From: Lysinibacillus sp. KCTC 33748
GTDB taxonomy: Bacteria; Bacillota; Bacilli; Bacillales_A; Planococcaceae
DNA length: 64,000 bases
NCBI RefSeq assembly: GCF_002237755.1
Contig: NZ_MWSJ01000016.1
Span: 1 to 64,000 of the forward strand
Direction: 5' to 3'
Positions 41,744-51,820 of the stretch are shown piece by piece (the stretch's first letter is position 1; the number at the start of each line of letters is the position of its first letter). The notes beneath the pieces were generated by a model. The model saw nothing but the letters and a program-made list of their open reading frames with translations, was not told the origin of the DNA and made no database searches. A program made the translations under genes and the position numbers.

Positions 41744-43438
41744 TTAAATTTTAAATTGCTGTAATTGGCTATTTAGTTCTTCGGCCATACTAGCGAGATG
41801 ATTTGCACCCCTTGAAATTTCCTCCATAGTAGCAGCTGTTTCCTCTACAGTTGCTGTTGTTTGTTCTACACCAGCTGCAGACTCTTGTGAAATAGAAGCC
41901 ATTTCATCGATGGAGACATTGATGGATTCGGAATTTTGAGCAACTTTATTTAAATTGCTTGAAATGGTATTTATGTTAAGAATCATTTCCTCAACAGCTT
42001 CCGAAATTTGTTCAAATGTTTCATTTGTTTGATTTAGTTGTACGGTTCCTCTTTTTACTTCCTCGTAGCCGGATTGTAGAGCGGTTGTTACATTGCCAGT
42101 TTCACCTTGTATTCGGTTGACGATTGTTGAAATATCCGTGACAGAATACTGTACTTCTTCTGCAAGCTTCCGAACTTCATCGGCTACAACTGCAAAACCT
42201 TTTCCGTGCTCACCTGCGCGAGCTGCTTCAATGGCAGCGTTTAAGGCTAGTAAATTTGTTTGATTTGAAATATCATCAATGACAGAAACAAGCTTGGAAA
42301 TTTCCGCAGACTGCACATTTAAGCCTTCAACTTTTTTCACTGAATCTAAAACAATTTCATTAATGGTTGTCATTTGTTGTGTTGATTGTACCATTAAGCC
42401 TTTACCTGTAGTTGTTAGTTCTTGTACAAGATTGGAATGCGCTTTTAATTCAATGCCTTCCTGTGTTGTTTCATGAATACTACGTTGGAAAGAAGTCATT
42501 GTTTCGGCTAAATCACCTGCAGTAGATGCTTGTGTTTCAGTGCCAGAGGCTAGCTCCTGCATAGTTACGGTAATTTGCTCTGTACCTGATTGTACTTCAT
42601 TAGCCGATTGGGCCAGTTCTTCGCTACTAGCTGCTACTGTTTCGGAAACAGTATGAATGGAGCTAATTGTTTGCTTTAACTTTTCATTCATATTATTTGC
42701 GGAAAGCATTAATTGACCAATCTCATCTCGATGAGTTACTGGAAGTAGTTCATGTTGCAGATTACCATCCGCTAATTCGCTCATGCGCTTTGAGACAATT
42801 GTAATAGGTTTAGAAATATTGCTAGCAGTAACAATAGCGATTAGGATACCTGCGACTGTCAATACAATGCTAACAATTAGCCCAACTGTTTTATTGCTTA
42901 AACCTGTTGATACTACGTCATCCCCTACCTTAGTAATGGCGACTGAGCGTTTATCGGCCAATTCTTCATAACCAAGACGAACATCGGTTACGAGATTATT
43001 GATAGCTGTTAAATTTTTTAATGCTAATTCTTTATCCCCTTTTTTATAAACATCGAATACTTCGGCATTTACGCGATTGCTCCATGTACGTGCCATTTCT
43101 ACTAGTGCCACACGTTCAGGTGTATTTTCGTATTTTTCTACAATACTATTACTTTCCTCAGCAATTTTACGATATTCATTAAAAGTTTCTATGTATTTTT
43201 CATCACCTGATACAACATAACTTAAAGCTGCAGAGAGACGAACACTCATAGACATTGCTAAATCTTTACTTGCTGTTAAGACTTGTAAATCTTCTTTCAC
43301 TAAACCTTCTGCTTGTTTTTCCATCTTATTATTAGAAATGTACGTATAGGCTGTAAAACCAACAACTAATACAATCAAAAAAAGAAATGCACTTAAAATT
43401 CGGGCTTTAAGTGTTTTAAACTGATATATTCCCTTCAT
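41744..43438 (-). CDS. Methyl-accepting chemotaxis protein with helical-bundle sensor
   Basis: Second chemoreceptor, 564 residues. TM1 (about 13-32), an all-helical extracellular region ([38 protein letters not shown]) of four-helix-bundle type, TM2 (about 186-207), HAMP ([19 protein letters not shown]), and signalling tip [20 protein letters not shown]. It ends in [10 protein letters not shown], a typical last helix with no CheR-tethering pentapeptide. Start ATG 43438 after AAAGGATGGG. Sensor type differs from the neighbour at 39140. Confidence 0.92.
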   Translation of the reverse strand: MKGIYQFKTLKARILSAFLFLIVLVVGFTAYTYISNNKMEKQAEGLVKEDLQVLTASKDLAMSMSVRLSAALSYVVSGDEKYIETFNEYRKIAEESNSIVEKYENTPERVALVEMARTWSNRVNAEVFDVYKKGDKELALKNLTAINNLVTDVRLGYEELADKRSVAITKVGDDVVSTGLSNKTVGLIVSIVLTVAGILIAIVTASNISKPITIVSKRMSELADGNLQHELLPVTHRDEIGQLMLSANNMNEKLKQTISSIHTVSETVAASSEELAQSANEVQSGTEQITVTMQELASGTETQASTAGDLAETMTSFQRSIHETTQEGIELKAHSNLVQELTTTGKGLMVQSTQQMTTINEIVLDSVKKVEGLNVQSAEISKLVSVIDDISNQTNLLALNAAIEAARAGEHGKGFAVVADEVRKLAEEVQYSVTDISTIVNRIQGETGNVTTALQSGYEEVKRGTVQLNQTNETFEQISEAVEEMILNINTISSNLNKVAQNSESINVSIDEMASISQESAAGVEQTTATVEETAATMEEISRGANHLASMAEELNSQLQQFKI

Positions 43439-43780
43439 CTTTTCCCATCCTTTTATTGTTCATTTTCAATGTAGAACTGTAAAAAAATCGAAATCATAAT
43501 TGTTATAGTACAAATATATTTTATAACTAATTAGATATATACATAAGCCCTTTTAATGGAAAAAATTAAAAATGGTTTTTTAGTACAATAACAATTTCTA
43601 GTTATGAATGATAGATAGTTAAATATATACGTCTAAATAGAAATTCTGATGTTTTTTTAATGCCTTTATGTATTTATACCTAACTGATGAGCTTTTATAA
43701 AGTTGTTGCTATTATTATCCATATTTTAGTTTGAATTATAATTGTTCAGAAAAACGATGCGATTATAGGAGGGATATGGT
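43439..43780. other. AT-rich divergent intergenic region
   Basis: About 340 bases between two divergent genes. Very AT-rich, with several TATAAT-like and TAAATATA strings, so promoters in both directions are likely, but none can be fixed with confidence. No repeat of family A or B is seen. Confidence 0.6.
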
Positions 43781-44647
43781 ATGAACAAATGCTTCAAAAT
43801 AATAGGCTTCGTGATACTTGTGAGCTTTATTGGCAATACTTCAGCACATGCGGCTTCCTCTAATTCTCTTTTTGTCAACGGTAAAGCTGAGTATGACTTT
43901 ATTACGGTTGATGGACGAACAATGGTTAAACTAAGGTCTCTGAGCGACCCGTCATGGCCTGTGCTCGCTTATAATCCTAAGACCGGTATCGTCACGATTC
44001 AAAATAAAGATAAGAGTAAGAAAGTACAGCTTGTGGCGGGAAAAAAGACAGCAACGGTTAATGGGAAAACAATAAAATTAGATGCTGCAGTAGTAAATAA
44101 AAACGGTAGCACTTATGTGCCAATTCGTTTCATTAGCGAGACACTTGACGGTTATGTCTATTACAATAACAAAGATAAACGGGTTATTGTCCGTACACCT
44201 GCGGGTCAGGAAGAATACGAGACACTGATGCACGGGGATCTCATGAAGGCGCGTCATATTGCGCTCGGACTAGAAAAACTTACAGAGGAAGTGCCACCTC
44301 TTCATGCTGGTGAAGGGTATAATTACTTCTATTACACGTTTCCAGAAGGAGAAGCATTGCGTTTCCCGCTGGATCTCGCCGGCTCTGGCGATGCTTATTA
44401 TGAAGTGAATAATAAAGGTCTGGCAGTCATTAAATGGCAGAAGGATGATGTGGCTAAACGAGAGTGGGGAGCGAAACCAACCTTTAAAAGCTATGTTTAT
44501 TTCTTGGACGAGTATATGCGTGGCTTATTCACTTATGGAATTGTAGACGCTCAGGGCAAAGATACGGAGCTGGGAAAATTCCCTCAGGGAAATAGCAACA
44601 AGCTAGTTCTAAAAATTGAAGGGGAGAAACGGACAGATCAGAGGTAG
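43781..44647 (+). CDS. Secreted copper amine oxidase N-domain-like protein
   Basis: Exported protein of 288 residues. Signal peptide FKIIGFVILVSFIGNTSAHAA, then a copper-amine-oxidase-N type domain (cell-wall/stalk domain, not the oxidase): VKLRSLSDPSWPVLAYN, VQLVAGKKTATVNGKTIKLD, GSTYVPIRFISETLDGYVYY. The C-terminal 140 residues (HAGEGYNYFYYTFPEGEALR) are not recognised. ATG 43781 after TAGGAGGG. The third positions are visibly richer in G and C (for example CTGGATCTCGCCGGCTCTGG) than neighbours, and such domains abound in Paenibacillus; recent transfer is plausible. Confidence 0.8.
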   Translation: MNKCFKIIGFVILVSFIGNTSAHAASSNSLFVNGKAEYDFITVDGRTMVKLRSLSDPSWPVLAYNPKTGIVTIQNKDKSKKVQLVAGKKTATVNGKTIKLDAAVVNKNGSTYVPIRFISETLDGYVYYNNKDKRVIVRTPAGQEEYETLMHGDLMKARHIALGLEKLTEEVPPLHAGEGYNYFYYTFPEGEALRFPLDLAGSGDAYYEVNNKGLAVIKWQKDDVAKREWGAKPTFKSYVYFLDEYMRGLFTYGIVDAQGKDTELGKFPQGNSNKLVLKIEGEKRTDQR

Positions 44648-44723
44648 AAAGCTTGTGGTAGATTAGCGACTGAGCTCGGCTAAAAAATCATAGAAGCTTT
44701 AGAAATTACCGGATATATGTAGC

Positions 44724-44764
44724 AAAAAAGAAGGATGGATAATTTTATCTATCCTTCTTTTTTG
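44724..44764. terminator. Bidirectional terminator
   Basis: AAAAAGAAGGATGGATAA / TCTATCCTTCTTTTTT stem between converging genes. Confidence 0.85.
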
Positions 44765-44774
44765 TGTGCAACAT

Positions 44775-45779
44775 TTAATTACTGTTTTGCTTTGCTTTTT
44801 TTGCTTGTCGTTCCCATTGCAGTAAAGATGGATATGGATCAAATGCCCATTCTGTACGTCCATTGAATTTGTAAATGCCGTAGTGAAGATGAGGCGGGAA
44901 TTTTCCGGAAGTTCCTTCTTTACCGTAGCCAGAGCTACCAACAGTACCGAGGACAGTTCCAGGTTCGACAAGGTCTCCTACTTTAATTTTCTTATTATAA
45001 CTACCGAGATGGGCATAATAATGATAGGAGTTGTGATTATCTCGAATGCCTATGCGCCAACCACCAAATTGGTTCCAGCCCTTTATCTCTACTACCCCAT
45101 AAGAGGTAGAGAGCACTGGAGTACCATAGCTAGCGAAAATATCTGTACCTTCATGAATACGTCGTCCACCCCAGCCCCTATTGGCACCCCATGTACTTCG
45201 ATAGCTGTAATCATAATTAGTAGGGACTGGGAATGTGTGATCGTCAAGCTCAGTTGTTTTGAAATGACTATACATTTTGGAAATGGTGAAGATTTGATTT
45301 ACAGCCTGTTCACTTCCGTAATACTCCCATAAAGCTAATTTAAAGTCTTCATCAGTTGTTCCAAATTTGCTTAAAAAAGTAGCCATGGAGAATATTGTAT
45401 CGGTATCATCCTTTGGACTGGCAACTCCATCACCGTTGCCATCTAACCCCATTCCGCCAAAGTAACTAATAGTATCTGGGCGAGTATCATCTCTTACAGG
45501 ATTTAAAGCGCCTGACCAATATTCATCAGAAAATTGAATGGAAATAATACCATCCCGTTCCGGAATATCTTTACGAACGGATTGCAAATTGCGTTCGTAT
45601 TGGTCAATGGCTGCTAAGAAATGCCAAGGGATGAGTAATTCGTCAAATTGTACGTAGTAGGCCATACGTTGCTGCACAATTTCTTCTTGTGTAGGTTCTT
45701 CTTTTGCGAACGCAACAGTGGGGAGAGTAAAACTCCATAATAACATCCATGATAAAAGGAATATAAAATGGCGATTCAA
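44775..45779 (-). CDS. Secreted M23 metallopeptidase, LytH-like
   Basis: Cell-wall or spore-cortex peptidase, 334 residues. Signal peptide MNRHFIFLLSWMLLWSFTLP to AFA; a middle region of about 150 residues (LLIPWHFLAAIDQYERN, GGMGLDGNGDGVASPKDDTD, LWEYYGSEQAV) looks like a lysozyme-like helper domain; C-terminal LytM domain with zinc ligands in HEGTDIFASYGTP and the HLHYGIY motif. Arrangement and size resemble B. subtilis LytH, which trims stem peptides in spore cortex; that function is an inference. A GGAGG site lies just before ATG 45779. Confidence 0.85.
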   Translation of the reverse strand: MNRHFIFLLSWMLLWSFTLPTVAFAKEEPTQEEIVQQRMAYYVQFDELLIPWHFLAAIDQYERNLQSVRKDIPERDGIISIQFSDEYWSGALNPVRDDTRPDTISYFGGMGLDGNGDGVASPKDDTDTIFSMATFLSKFGTTDEDFKLALWEYYGSEQAVNQIFTISKMYSHFKTTELDDHTFPVPTNYDYSYRSTWGANRGWGGRRIHEGTDIFASYGTPVLSTSYGVVEIKGWNQFGGWRIGIRDNHNSYHYYAHLGSYNKKIKVGDLVEPGTVLGTVGSSGYGKEGTSGKFPPHLHYGIYKFNGRTEWAFDPYPSLLQWERQAKKAKQNSN

Positions 45780-45887
45780 TAAAGGACCTCCTTTCTAACG
45801 TTAGAATAACCGAATTTTTTATCTTCATTCAGTACTTTTTGTGGGAAAACGAAGCGGTAAAAATGAGCAATTTTCGTGAAAAAAACC

Positions 45888-46170
45888 TCATAGCGTAGGG
45901 TTGATTTCCGTTCCGACTAGGCGCTTTGTAGCTGCCGCTTCGCTTTCGCTACAGAAAACATTTGTTGTTGCTGTCGCTACGCTTTCGCACAGATAAAACA
46001 TTTTTCGCTGCCGCTTCGCTTTCGCGCAGAGCTTCCTGGGGCGTCGGGGCAACAGGATGTTGGTCACGAAGGCGTTATCGCAGGATGTGATGCTTTTAGC
46101 CTTCGTTCCTCTATATCGCTAATCCCCAAGGAGTCGCCCAGTCGTAACGAAGATCAACTTATATTCAGGC
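45888..46170. repeat. Dispersed element A, copy 5, with expanded core
   Basis: GTTGATTTCCGTTCCGACTA (45900) to GTAACGAAGATCAACTTA (46161). The core holds about three copies of the unit GCTGTCGCTACGCTTTCGCA-CAGATAAAACATTT (45931-46035), then GGAGGCGTC-like GGGGCGTCGGGG, AACAGGATGTTGGTCACGAA and TAATCCCCAAGGAGTCGCCC. It fills the space between the M23 peptidase and prkA genes, with nothing else there. Confidence 0.85.
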
Positions 46171-46332
46171 ATAGTTTCAAAAAAATAATCCCTGGAAATT
46201 GGCTAAAAAGCGTCAGGTGAAATGGTTCATGTTTAAATCCGTTATTTTTGTTTTTGCGATAAAATTCCTTATTCAGTAGGAAAAAATTAAAGGCAATAAG
46301 AAGAAACTTTGACAAAGAAAAAGTATTGGGTA

Positions 46333-46358
46333 TCATAATGCCATTTCCTTCATACTAT
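46333..46358 (+). promoter_or_regulatory. Sigma-E/K-like promoter of prkA
   Basis: CATACTAT at 46351-46358 fits the mother-cell -10 consensus CATACANT, with GTATCAT as a possible -35 about 14 bases upstream (46330-46336). Transcription would begin near 46365, which places the ATG at 46338 outside the mRNA. Confidence 0.5.
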
Positions 46359-46391
46359 GTTATAAATCAAGCCCTGAATGGAGGGAAGGCT

Positions 46392-48287
46392 ATTAACATT
46401 TTAGATAAAGTGAAAAGCTATCGCGAAGAAGAAAACCGGCTAAAGTGGGAAGGTACATTTGCAGATTACTTAAACATCATCAAGGAAAGACCTGAAGTCG
46501 CTCAAACAGCCCATTCACGCGTCTACAATATGATAAAGAGTAGTGGTGTAGAGGAACGCGATGGGCAAAAAATGTACAAATTTTTCGGGCAAGAAATTTT
46601 TGGGCTTGAAACAGCAATTGAAAGACTGGTGGAGGAATATTTCCATCCGGCAGCACGAAGATTAGATGTTAGAAAACGTATTTTGTTATTAATGGGACCA
46701 GTAAGTGGTGGTAAATCAACAATAGTGACCTTGTTGAAACGCGGACTTGAGCAATTTTCGCGAACAGATGAAGGCGCGGTTTTCGCAATTAAAGGATGTC
46801 CAATGCATGAAGATCCACTACATTTAATTCCACATCATTTGCGTAATGAATTTTACGAGGAGTATGGTATACGAATTGAAGGAAGTTTATCGCCTTTAAA
46901 TACGATGCGTCTTGAAAAGGAGTATGATGGACGCATTGAAAATGTGATGATTGAACGTATTACTTTTTCGGAAGACAAACGTGTAGGCATAGGAACATTT
47001 ACACCATCAGATCCTAAATCGCAAGATATTGCTGATTTAACAGGTAGTATCGATTTTTCCACAATTGGCGAATTTGGTTCAGAATCTGATCCTCGTGCTT
47101 ATCGTTTTGATGGTGAGCTAAATAAGGCAAACAGAGGTATGATGGAATTCCAAGAAATGTTAAAACTTGATGAAAAATTCTTGTGGAATTTATTGTCTTT
47201 AACGCAGGAAGGTAATTTTAAAGCAGGGCGATTTGCGTTAATTAGTGCAGATGAGTTAATTGTTGCACATACAAACGAAACGGAGTATCGCTCATTTATT
47301 TCAAATAAAAAGAATGAAGCATTACATTCTCGTATTATTGTGATGCCGATTCCGTATAACTTAAAAGTTAGTCAGGAAGAATTGATTTACGAAAAAATGA
47401 TTAAAGAGAGCGATATGTCCCATGTTCATATTGCGCCACATGCATTAAAGGCCGCAGCAATCTTTTCGGTTCTAACAAGACTGGAAGTACCGAAAAAACA
47501 AGGTGTGGATCTTATTAAAAAAATGCGACTGTACGACGGAGAAAATGTGGAGGGATTTAATTCCGTTGACTTAGAGGAACTTAAAAAAGAGTTTCCGAAC
47601 GAAGGCATGAACGGTATTGATCCACGGTATATTATTAATCGTATTTCTTCTGCTATTATCCGAAAAGAGGTACCATCCATTAATGCGTTAGATGTTCTGC
47701 GTGCACTAAAAGATGGGCTTGACCAACATGCTTCAATTTCTCAGGAAGATCGAGAAAAATATATGAACTATATTGCAGTTGCTCGAAGAGAGTATGATGA
47801 TATTGCGAAGAACGAAGTGCAAAAAGCTTTCGTTTATTCATATGAAGAGTCTGCAAAAACATTAATGAATAATTATCTTGATAATGTAGAAGCGTTTTGT
47901 AATAAAAATAAAATTTTAGATCCATTGACTGGTGAGGAAATGAATCCAGATGAAAAATTAATGCGCTCTATCGAGGAGCAAATTGGCATTTCGGAAAATG
48001 CGAAAAAAGCATTCCGTGAAGAGATACTCATTCGTATTTCTGCTTATGCTCGAAAAGGTAAGCGTTTTGACTATAATTCTCATGAAAGATTACGAGAGGC
48101 AATACAGAAGAAACTATTTGCGGATCTCAAGGATGTCGTGAAAATTACAACATCTTCAAAAATGCCAGATGAATTACAGCTGAAGAAGATTAATGAAGTT
48201 GTAGCGAGACTTGTTGATGAACATGGCTATAATCCAACATCTGCTAATGAATTATTGCAGTACGTAGGTAGCCTGTTAAATCGTTAA
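46392..48287 (+). CDS. prkA: PrkA family AAA-type serine kinase
   Basis: Sporulation-linked protein kinase/AAA protein. The frame is open from 46326, but homology begins at INILDKVKSYREEENRLKWE. An ATT codon at 46392 stands six bases after GGAGGG; starting there gives 631 residues, the length I recall for B. subtilis PrkA (which begins MDILKKIEHYREEE). Upstream ATG 46338 and TTG 46326 have no ribosome site and precede the predicted transcript start. P-loop GPVSGGKST (about 102-110), GEFGSESDPRAYRFDGEL, and the C-terminal PrkA domain are intact. Confidence 0.9.
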   Translation: MNILDKVKSYREEENRLKWEGTFADYLNIIKERPEVAQTAHSRVYNMIKSSGVEERDGQKMYKFFGQEIFGLETAIERLVEEYFHPAARRLDVRKRILLLMGPVSGGKSTIVTLLKRGLEQFSRTDEGAVFAIKGCPMHEDPLHLIPHHLRNEFYEEYGIRIEGSLSPLNTMRLEKEYDGRIENVMIERITFSEDKRVGIGTFTPSDPKSQDIADLTGSIDFSTIGEFGSESDPRAYRFDGELNKANRGMMEFQEMLKLDEKFLWNLLSLTQEGNFKAGRFALISADELIVAHTNETEYRSFISNKKNEALHSRIIVMPIPYNLKVSQEELIYEKMIKESDMSHVHIAPHALKAAAIFSVLTRLEVPKKQGVDLIKKMRLYDGENVEGFNSVDLEELKKEFPNEGMNGIDPRYIINRISSAIIRKEVPSINALDVLRALKDGLDQHASISQEDREKYMNYIAVARREYDDIAKNEVQKAFVYSYEESAKTLMNNYLDNVEAFCNKNKILDPLTGEEMNPDEKLMRSIEEQIGISENAKKAFREEILIRISAYARKGKRFDYNSHERLREAIQKKLFADLKDVVKITTSSKMPDELQLKKINEVVARLVDEHGYNPTSANELLQYVGSLLNR

Positions 48288-48337
48288 TAATTTTGACCTA
48301 TTCAGAGGAAATTATAAGACTATTGATAGGAGTGAAT

Positions 48338-48366
48338 AGGAGTGTCCATTTAAGGGCACTCCTTTT
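48338..48366 (+). terminator. Terminator after prkA
   Basis: AGGAGTGTCC / GGGCACTCCT stem followed by TTTATC. It separates prkA from yhbH. Confidence 0.65.
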
Positions 48367-48379
48367 ATCTTCATTCAGT

Positions 48380-48650
48380 GGGTGTCCAAACATCTACTGA
48401 AATAGAGGAACTCGCTATGTCCTGTGGCAAATTTCTGTGGGACAGCAACAAGGTTTTATCTGTGCGAAAGTGAAGTGGCAGCAACAACAAGGTTTTATTT
48501 GTGCGAAAGCGAGCGGCAGCAACAACAAGGATTTATCTGTGCGAAAGCGAAGCGACAGCAACAACAAGGTTTTATCTGTGCGAAAGCGAAGCGACAGCAA
48601 CAACAATAACAACAATTACGCCAAGGCGAAATTGATCTTCATTCACTTAG
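48380..48650. repeat. Element B variant with fourfold tandem 38-39 bp unit
   Basis: Opens with TTCAGTGGGTGTCCAAACAT-CTACTGAA and closes with AATTACGCCAAGGCGAAATTGATC, which match the ends of family B. Between them four units of AACAAGGTTTTATCTGTGCG-AAAGCGAAGCGACAGCAAC run from 48447 to 48602 (39, 38, 39 and 39 bp). The open frames through it on both strands are repeat artefacts. Confidence 0.85.
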
Positions 48651-48767
48651 TTTTTGCCATAAGTGAAGTAACCACGAAGTGTAATTGATTTTTCTAAAAA
48701 AGTTCAAGAAAGTGAATCACTAGCATAGTATAGAAAAAACGAATTTGATAGATGGGTGAGGATAAAA

Positions 48768-49925
48768 ATGACTGAAAACGAAAATAAACGTTTTGCCATT
48801 TCTCAGGAAAATTGGTCCCTCCATCGTAAAGGGCACCAGGACCAGCAACGGCATATGGAAAAAGTAAAAGATGCTATTAAAAATAATTTACCTGATTTAG
48901 TTAGTGAAGAAAGTATTGTCATGTCCAATGGTCGCGAGGTTATAAAAATCCCTATACGTTCACTTGATGAATATAAAATTCGATATAACTATGATAACTC
49001 CAAGCATGTTGGGCAAGGGCAAGGAGACAGTAATGTAGGTGATGTGGTTGCGCGTGATGCAAGCAAAGGCAATCAGGCTAATGGTAAAGGAAAAGAAGCT
49101 GGTGACAAGCCAGGCCATGATTATTATGAAGCTGAAGTAAGCATTGAAGAGGTTCAAAATGTATTATTTAACGAGCTTGAACTACCAAACCTGCAGCAAA
49201 AAGAAAAAGCGGATATTAAAACGGAAAAAATCGAATTTAACGATATTAGGAAAAAAGGTTTAATGGGAAATGTCGATAAAAAGCGCACCATCCTTAATGC
49301 GCTAAAGCGTAATGCGATGAAAGGAAAACCAGAAATTACGCCGATTCATAATGATGATCTACGTTTTAAAACGTGGGATGAAGTGGAAAAACCTGAATCA
49401 AAGGCAGTAGTTCTTGCCATGATGGATACAAGTGGCTCGATGGGTTCTTTCGAAAAATATTGTGCTAGGAGCTTCTTCTTTTGGATGACAAAATTTTTGC
49501 GCTCCAAGTATGAAACCGTGGAAATTGAGTTTATTGCGCATCATACAGAGGCAAAAGTAGTGACAGAAGAAGAATTTTTCACGAAGGGAGAAAGTGGAGG
49601 GACGATTTGTTCATCTGCCTATATAAAGGCATTGGAGCTAATTCGGGAAAAGTATAATCCTTCTCGCTACAATATTTATCCAGTACATTTTTCAGATGGT
49701 GAAAATATATCAATGGATAATGAAAAGTGCTTGAAGCTAGTGGGAGAGTTGATGGAAGTATCGAGCATGTTTGGATATGGGGAAGTCAATCAGCATAACC
49801 GCTTCTCTACACTTATGTACACCTATAAAAAAGTAGATGATCCTAAGTTTAGGTATCATATTTTAAGAAAAAAAGGCGATGTATACGATGCCTTAAAGAG
49901 CTTTTTCAAAAAAAATGAATCATAA
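48768..49925 (+). CDS. yhbH: Sporulation protein YhbH
   Basis: DUF444 protein with a von Willebrand-type domain, required for normal sporulation in Bacillus; molecular role unsettled. 385 residues: [20 protein letters not shown], the [13 protein letters not shown] segment, a Gly/Lys-rich linker ([20 protein letters not shown]), then [14 protein letters not shown] with a MIDAS DxSxS and [12 protein letters not shown] 48768 after GGTGAGG; the ATG at 48756 lies before that site. It sits 27 bases ahead of spoVR in one operon. Confidence 0.93.
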   Translation: MTENENKRFAISQENWSLHRKGHQDQQRHMEKVKDAIKNNLPDLVSEESIVMSNGREVIKIPIRSLDEYKIRYNYDNSKHVGQGQGDSNVGDVVARDASKGNQANGKGKEAGDKPGHDYYEAEVSIEEVQNVLFNELELPNLQQKEKADIKTEKIEFNDIRKKGLMGNVDKKRTILNALKRNAMKGKPEITPIHNDDLRFKTWDEVEKPESKAVVLAMMDTSGSMGSFEKYCARSFFFWMTKFLRSKYETVEIEFIAHHTEAKVVTEEEFFTKGESGGTICSSAYIKALELIREKYNPSRYNIYPVHFSDGENISMDNEKCLKLVGELMEVSSMFGYGEVNQHNRFSTLMYTYKKVDDPKFRYHILRKKGDVYDALKSFFKKNES

Positions 49926-49952
49926 ACCATGTTCAAAGGAGGGGACTAAAAA

Positions 49953-51356
49953 GTGGAGATGAAAGAGCTTGAACGAGCGATTGATGAAATTACAGAAATT
50001 GCCTCAAGCTTTGGCTTAGATTTCTTTCCGATGCGTTATGAAATTTGTCCGGCAGATATTATTTATACATTTGGCGCATATGGTATGCCTACTCGATTTT
50101 CACATTGGAGCTTCGGTAAACAATTTCATAAAATGAAGCTTCAATATGATTTAGGGCTAAGTCAAATCTATGAGCTAGTGATTAACTCAAACCCATGTTA
50201 TGCATTTTTACTTGATACAAATACGTTAACACAAAATAAATTAATTATTGCGCATGTATTGGCGCACTGCGATTTCTTTAAGAATAATGTACGCTTCTCC
50301 AATACTAGAAGAGATATGGTGGAGAGCATGACGGCAACAGCTGAAAGGATAGCTGGTTATGAAAGAGAATATGGAAAGGATGAAGTCGAGCAGTTTTTAG
50401 ATGCGATTTTAGCGATTCAGGAGCATATCGACCCATCCCTTTTACGACCAAAATTGGCTTGGAATACGGAGGATGAATTTGAAGAGGAGATTTCTCAATC
50501 AAAATCGCCGTATGATGATCTATGGAAGTTAGATGAAAAGGAAAAAGAGTATAAATCGATCAGGCGAAAAATAAAGCACTTCCCCCCAAAACCAGAAAAA
50601 GATTTATTGCTATTTTTAGAGGAGCACAGTCGAGAGCTCGAGGACTGGCAGCGAGATATATTAACGATGATGCGTGAGGAAATGCTTTATTTTTGGCCAC
50701 AATTAGAGACAAAAATTATGAATGAGGGTTGGGCTTCTTTTTGGCATCAACGTATTATGCGTGAGCTCAAGCTAACAACAGCTGAAACGATTGAGTATGC
50801 GAAATTAAATGCAGGTGTTGTGCAGCCTTCAAAAACGACGATTAATCCTTATTACCTTGGTGTGAAAATTTTCGAGGATATTGAAAACCGTTATAATCAT
50901 CCGACAGAAGAGATGAGAAAGCTAGGCGTTCAACCTAACTCAGGTCGAGAGAAAATGTTTGAGGTAAGAGAGATAGAGTCGGACATATCCTTTATACGCA
51001 ACTATTTAACGAAGGATCTAGCTAAGCGAGAGGATCTTTATTTGTTCCAGAAAAAGGGGAATGAATACCGTATTACAGATAAGGATCATGAAATGGTACG
51101 TGATCAGCTCGTATCGATGCGTGTAAACGGGGGATTCCCGTATATCGTCGTTAAAAATGGCGATTACCTTCGCAATGGAGAGCTCTATTTATCGCATGGC
51201 TTTGAGGGAACGGAGCTCGATCCGCACTATTTAGAGAACGTTTTGCCCTATGTTTATCAGCTATGGGGTCGTCCTGTTCATTTAGAAACATATGTGGATG
51301 GAAAGCCAATGCTTTATTCATATGATGGGACAAAAAACTATAAACGTAATGTGTAA
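49953..51356 (+). CDS. spoVR: Stage V sporulation protein R
   Basis: Needed for spore cortex formation in B. subtilis; biochemical activity unknown. 467 residues; the N-terminal [20 protein letters not shown] then [20 protein letters not shown] is almost the B. subtilis sequence as I remember it, with [12 protein letters not shown] and [13 protein letters not shown] (His-rich, possibly metal-binding) further on. GTG 49953 after AAAGGAGGGG is preferred to ATG 49959. Terminator at 51359. Together with prkA and yhbH it makes a cluster paralleling E. coli yeaG-yeaH-ycgB. Confidence 0.95.
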   Translation: MEMKELERAIDEITEIASSFGLDFFPMRYEICPADIIYTFGAYGMPTRFSHWSFGKQFHKMKLQYDLGLSQIYELVINSNPCYAFLLDTNTLTQNKLIIAHVLAHCDFFKNNVRFSNTRRDMVESMTATAERIAGYEREYGKDEVEQFLDAILAIQEHIDPSLLRPKLAWNTEDEFEEEISQSKSPYDDLWKLDEKEKEYKSIRRKIKHFPPKPEKDLLLFLEEHSRELEDWQRDILTMMREEMLYFWPQLETKIMNEGWASFWHQRIMRELKLTTAETIEYAKLNAGVVQPSKTTINPYYLGVKIFEDIENRYNHPTEEMRKLGVQPNSGREKMFEVREIESDISFIRNYLTKDLAKREDLYLFQKKGNEYRITDKDHEMVRDQLVSMRVNGGFPYIVVKNGDYLRNGELYLSHGFEGTELDPHYLENVLPYVYQLWGRPVHLETYVDGKPMLYSYDGTKNYKRNV

Positions 51357-51358
51357 CA

Positions 51359-51408
51359 AAAAACTTCTATCTGTTGGTATAAAATATTCCAGCAGATAGA
51401 AGTTTTAA
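51359..51408 (+). terminator. Terminator after spoVR
   Basis: AAACTTCTATCTGTTGG / CCAGCAGATAGAAGTTT stem with an AT loop, followed by TAATTTTT. Confidence 0.85.
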
Positions 51409-51432
51409 TTTTTGAAAGTCTTACATAAAGGT

Positions 51433-51689
51433 TCATTTCCATAATGTAGGGTTGATTTCCGTTCCTACTGGGCGCTTTGTTGCTGACGCTTCGCTTTCGC
51501 ACAGTTAAAACATTTGTTGTTGCTGTCGCTACGCTTTCGCTCAGCTTCCTGGAGGCGTTATCACAGAACGTGGTGGTTTTAGCCTTCGTTCCTCTACCGC
51601 TGATCCCCGAGGAGTCGCCCAGCCGTAACGAAGATCAATTTATAACATAGCGTACTTTCAATATATTTTATCCAGAACTTTGGTGATGA
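51433..51689. repeat. Dispersed element A, copy 6
   Basis: Left TCATTTCCATAATGTAGG (eroded terminal repeat), GTTGATTTCCGTTCCTACTG, about two units of GCTGTCGCTACGCTTTCGC, then TTATCACAGAACGTGGTGG, CTGATCCCCGAGGAGTCGCC, CGTAACGAAGATCAATTTAT, and right end TGGTGATGA (51681-51689). Lies between the spoVR terminator and the minus-strand gene at 51821. Confidence 0.85.
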
Positions 51690-51700
51690 GCCCATAAGTT

Positions 51701-51820
51701 TTATTCGTTTTTATATTCATCTAACAATGGAGAGGATTCATCTTCACTACTTTCACTATGTTTCGAAGATGAATGGATATCGCTGTTGATTACTAAGCTG
51801 TCCTTTACTTTTATTCTTTG
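51701..51820 (-). pseudogene. In-frame continuation of the acidic protein past its stop
   Basis: 39 sense codons directly continue the frame of the gene at 51821-52093 after its TAA, with the same acidic, Ser/Asp/Glu-rich character (KVKDSLVINSDIHSSSKHSE, DESSPLLDEYKNE), then TAA. No start codon with a ribosome site lies inside. This is either a detached C-terminus after a nonsense mutation or chance. Confidence 0.4.

Noticed and set aside
48424-48688. Open frames with repeated RFYLCESE / GFICAKAKRQQQQ peptides
   Set aside because: They exist only because the tandem unit is mostly 39 bp, a multiple of three; no ribosome site, frames open on both strands, and one unit is 38 bp.
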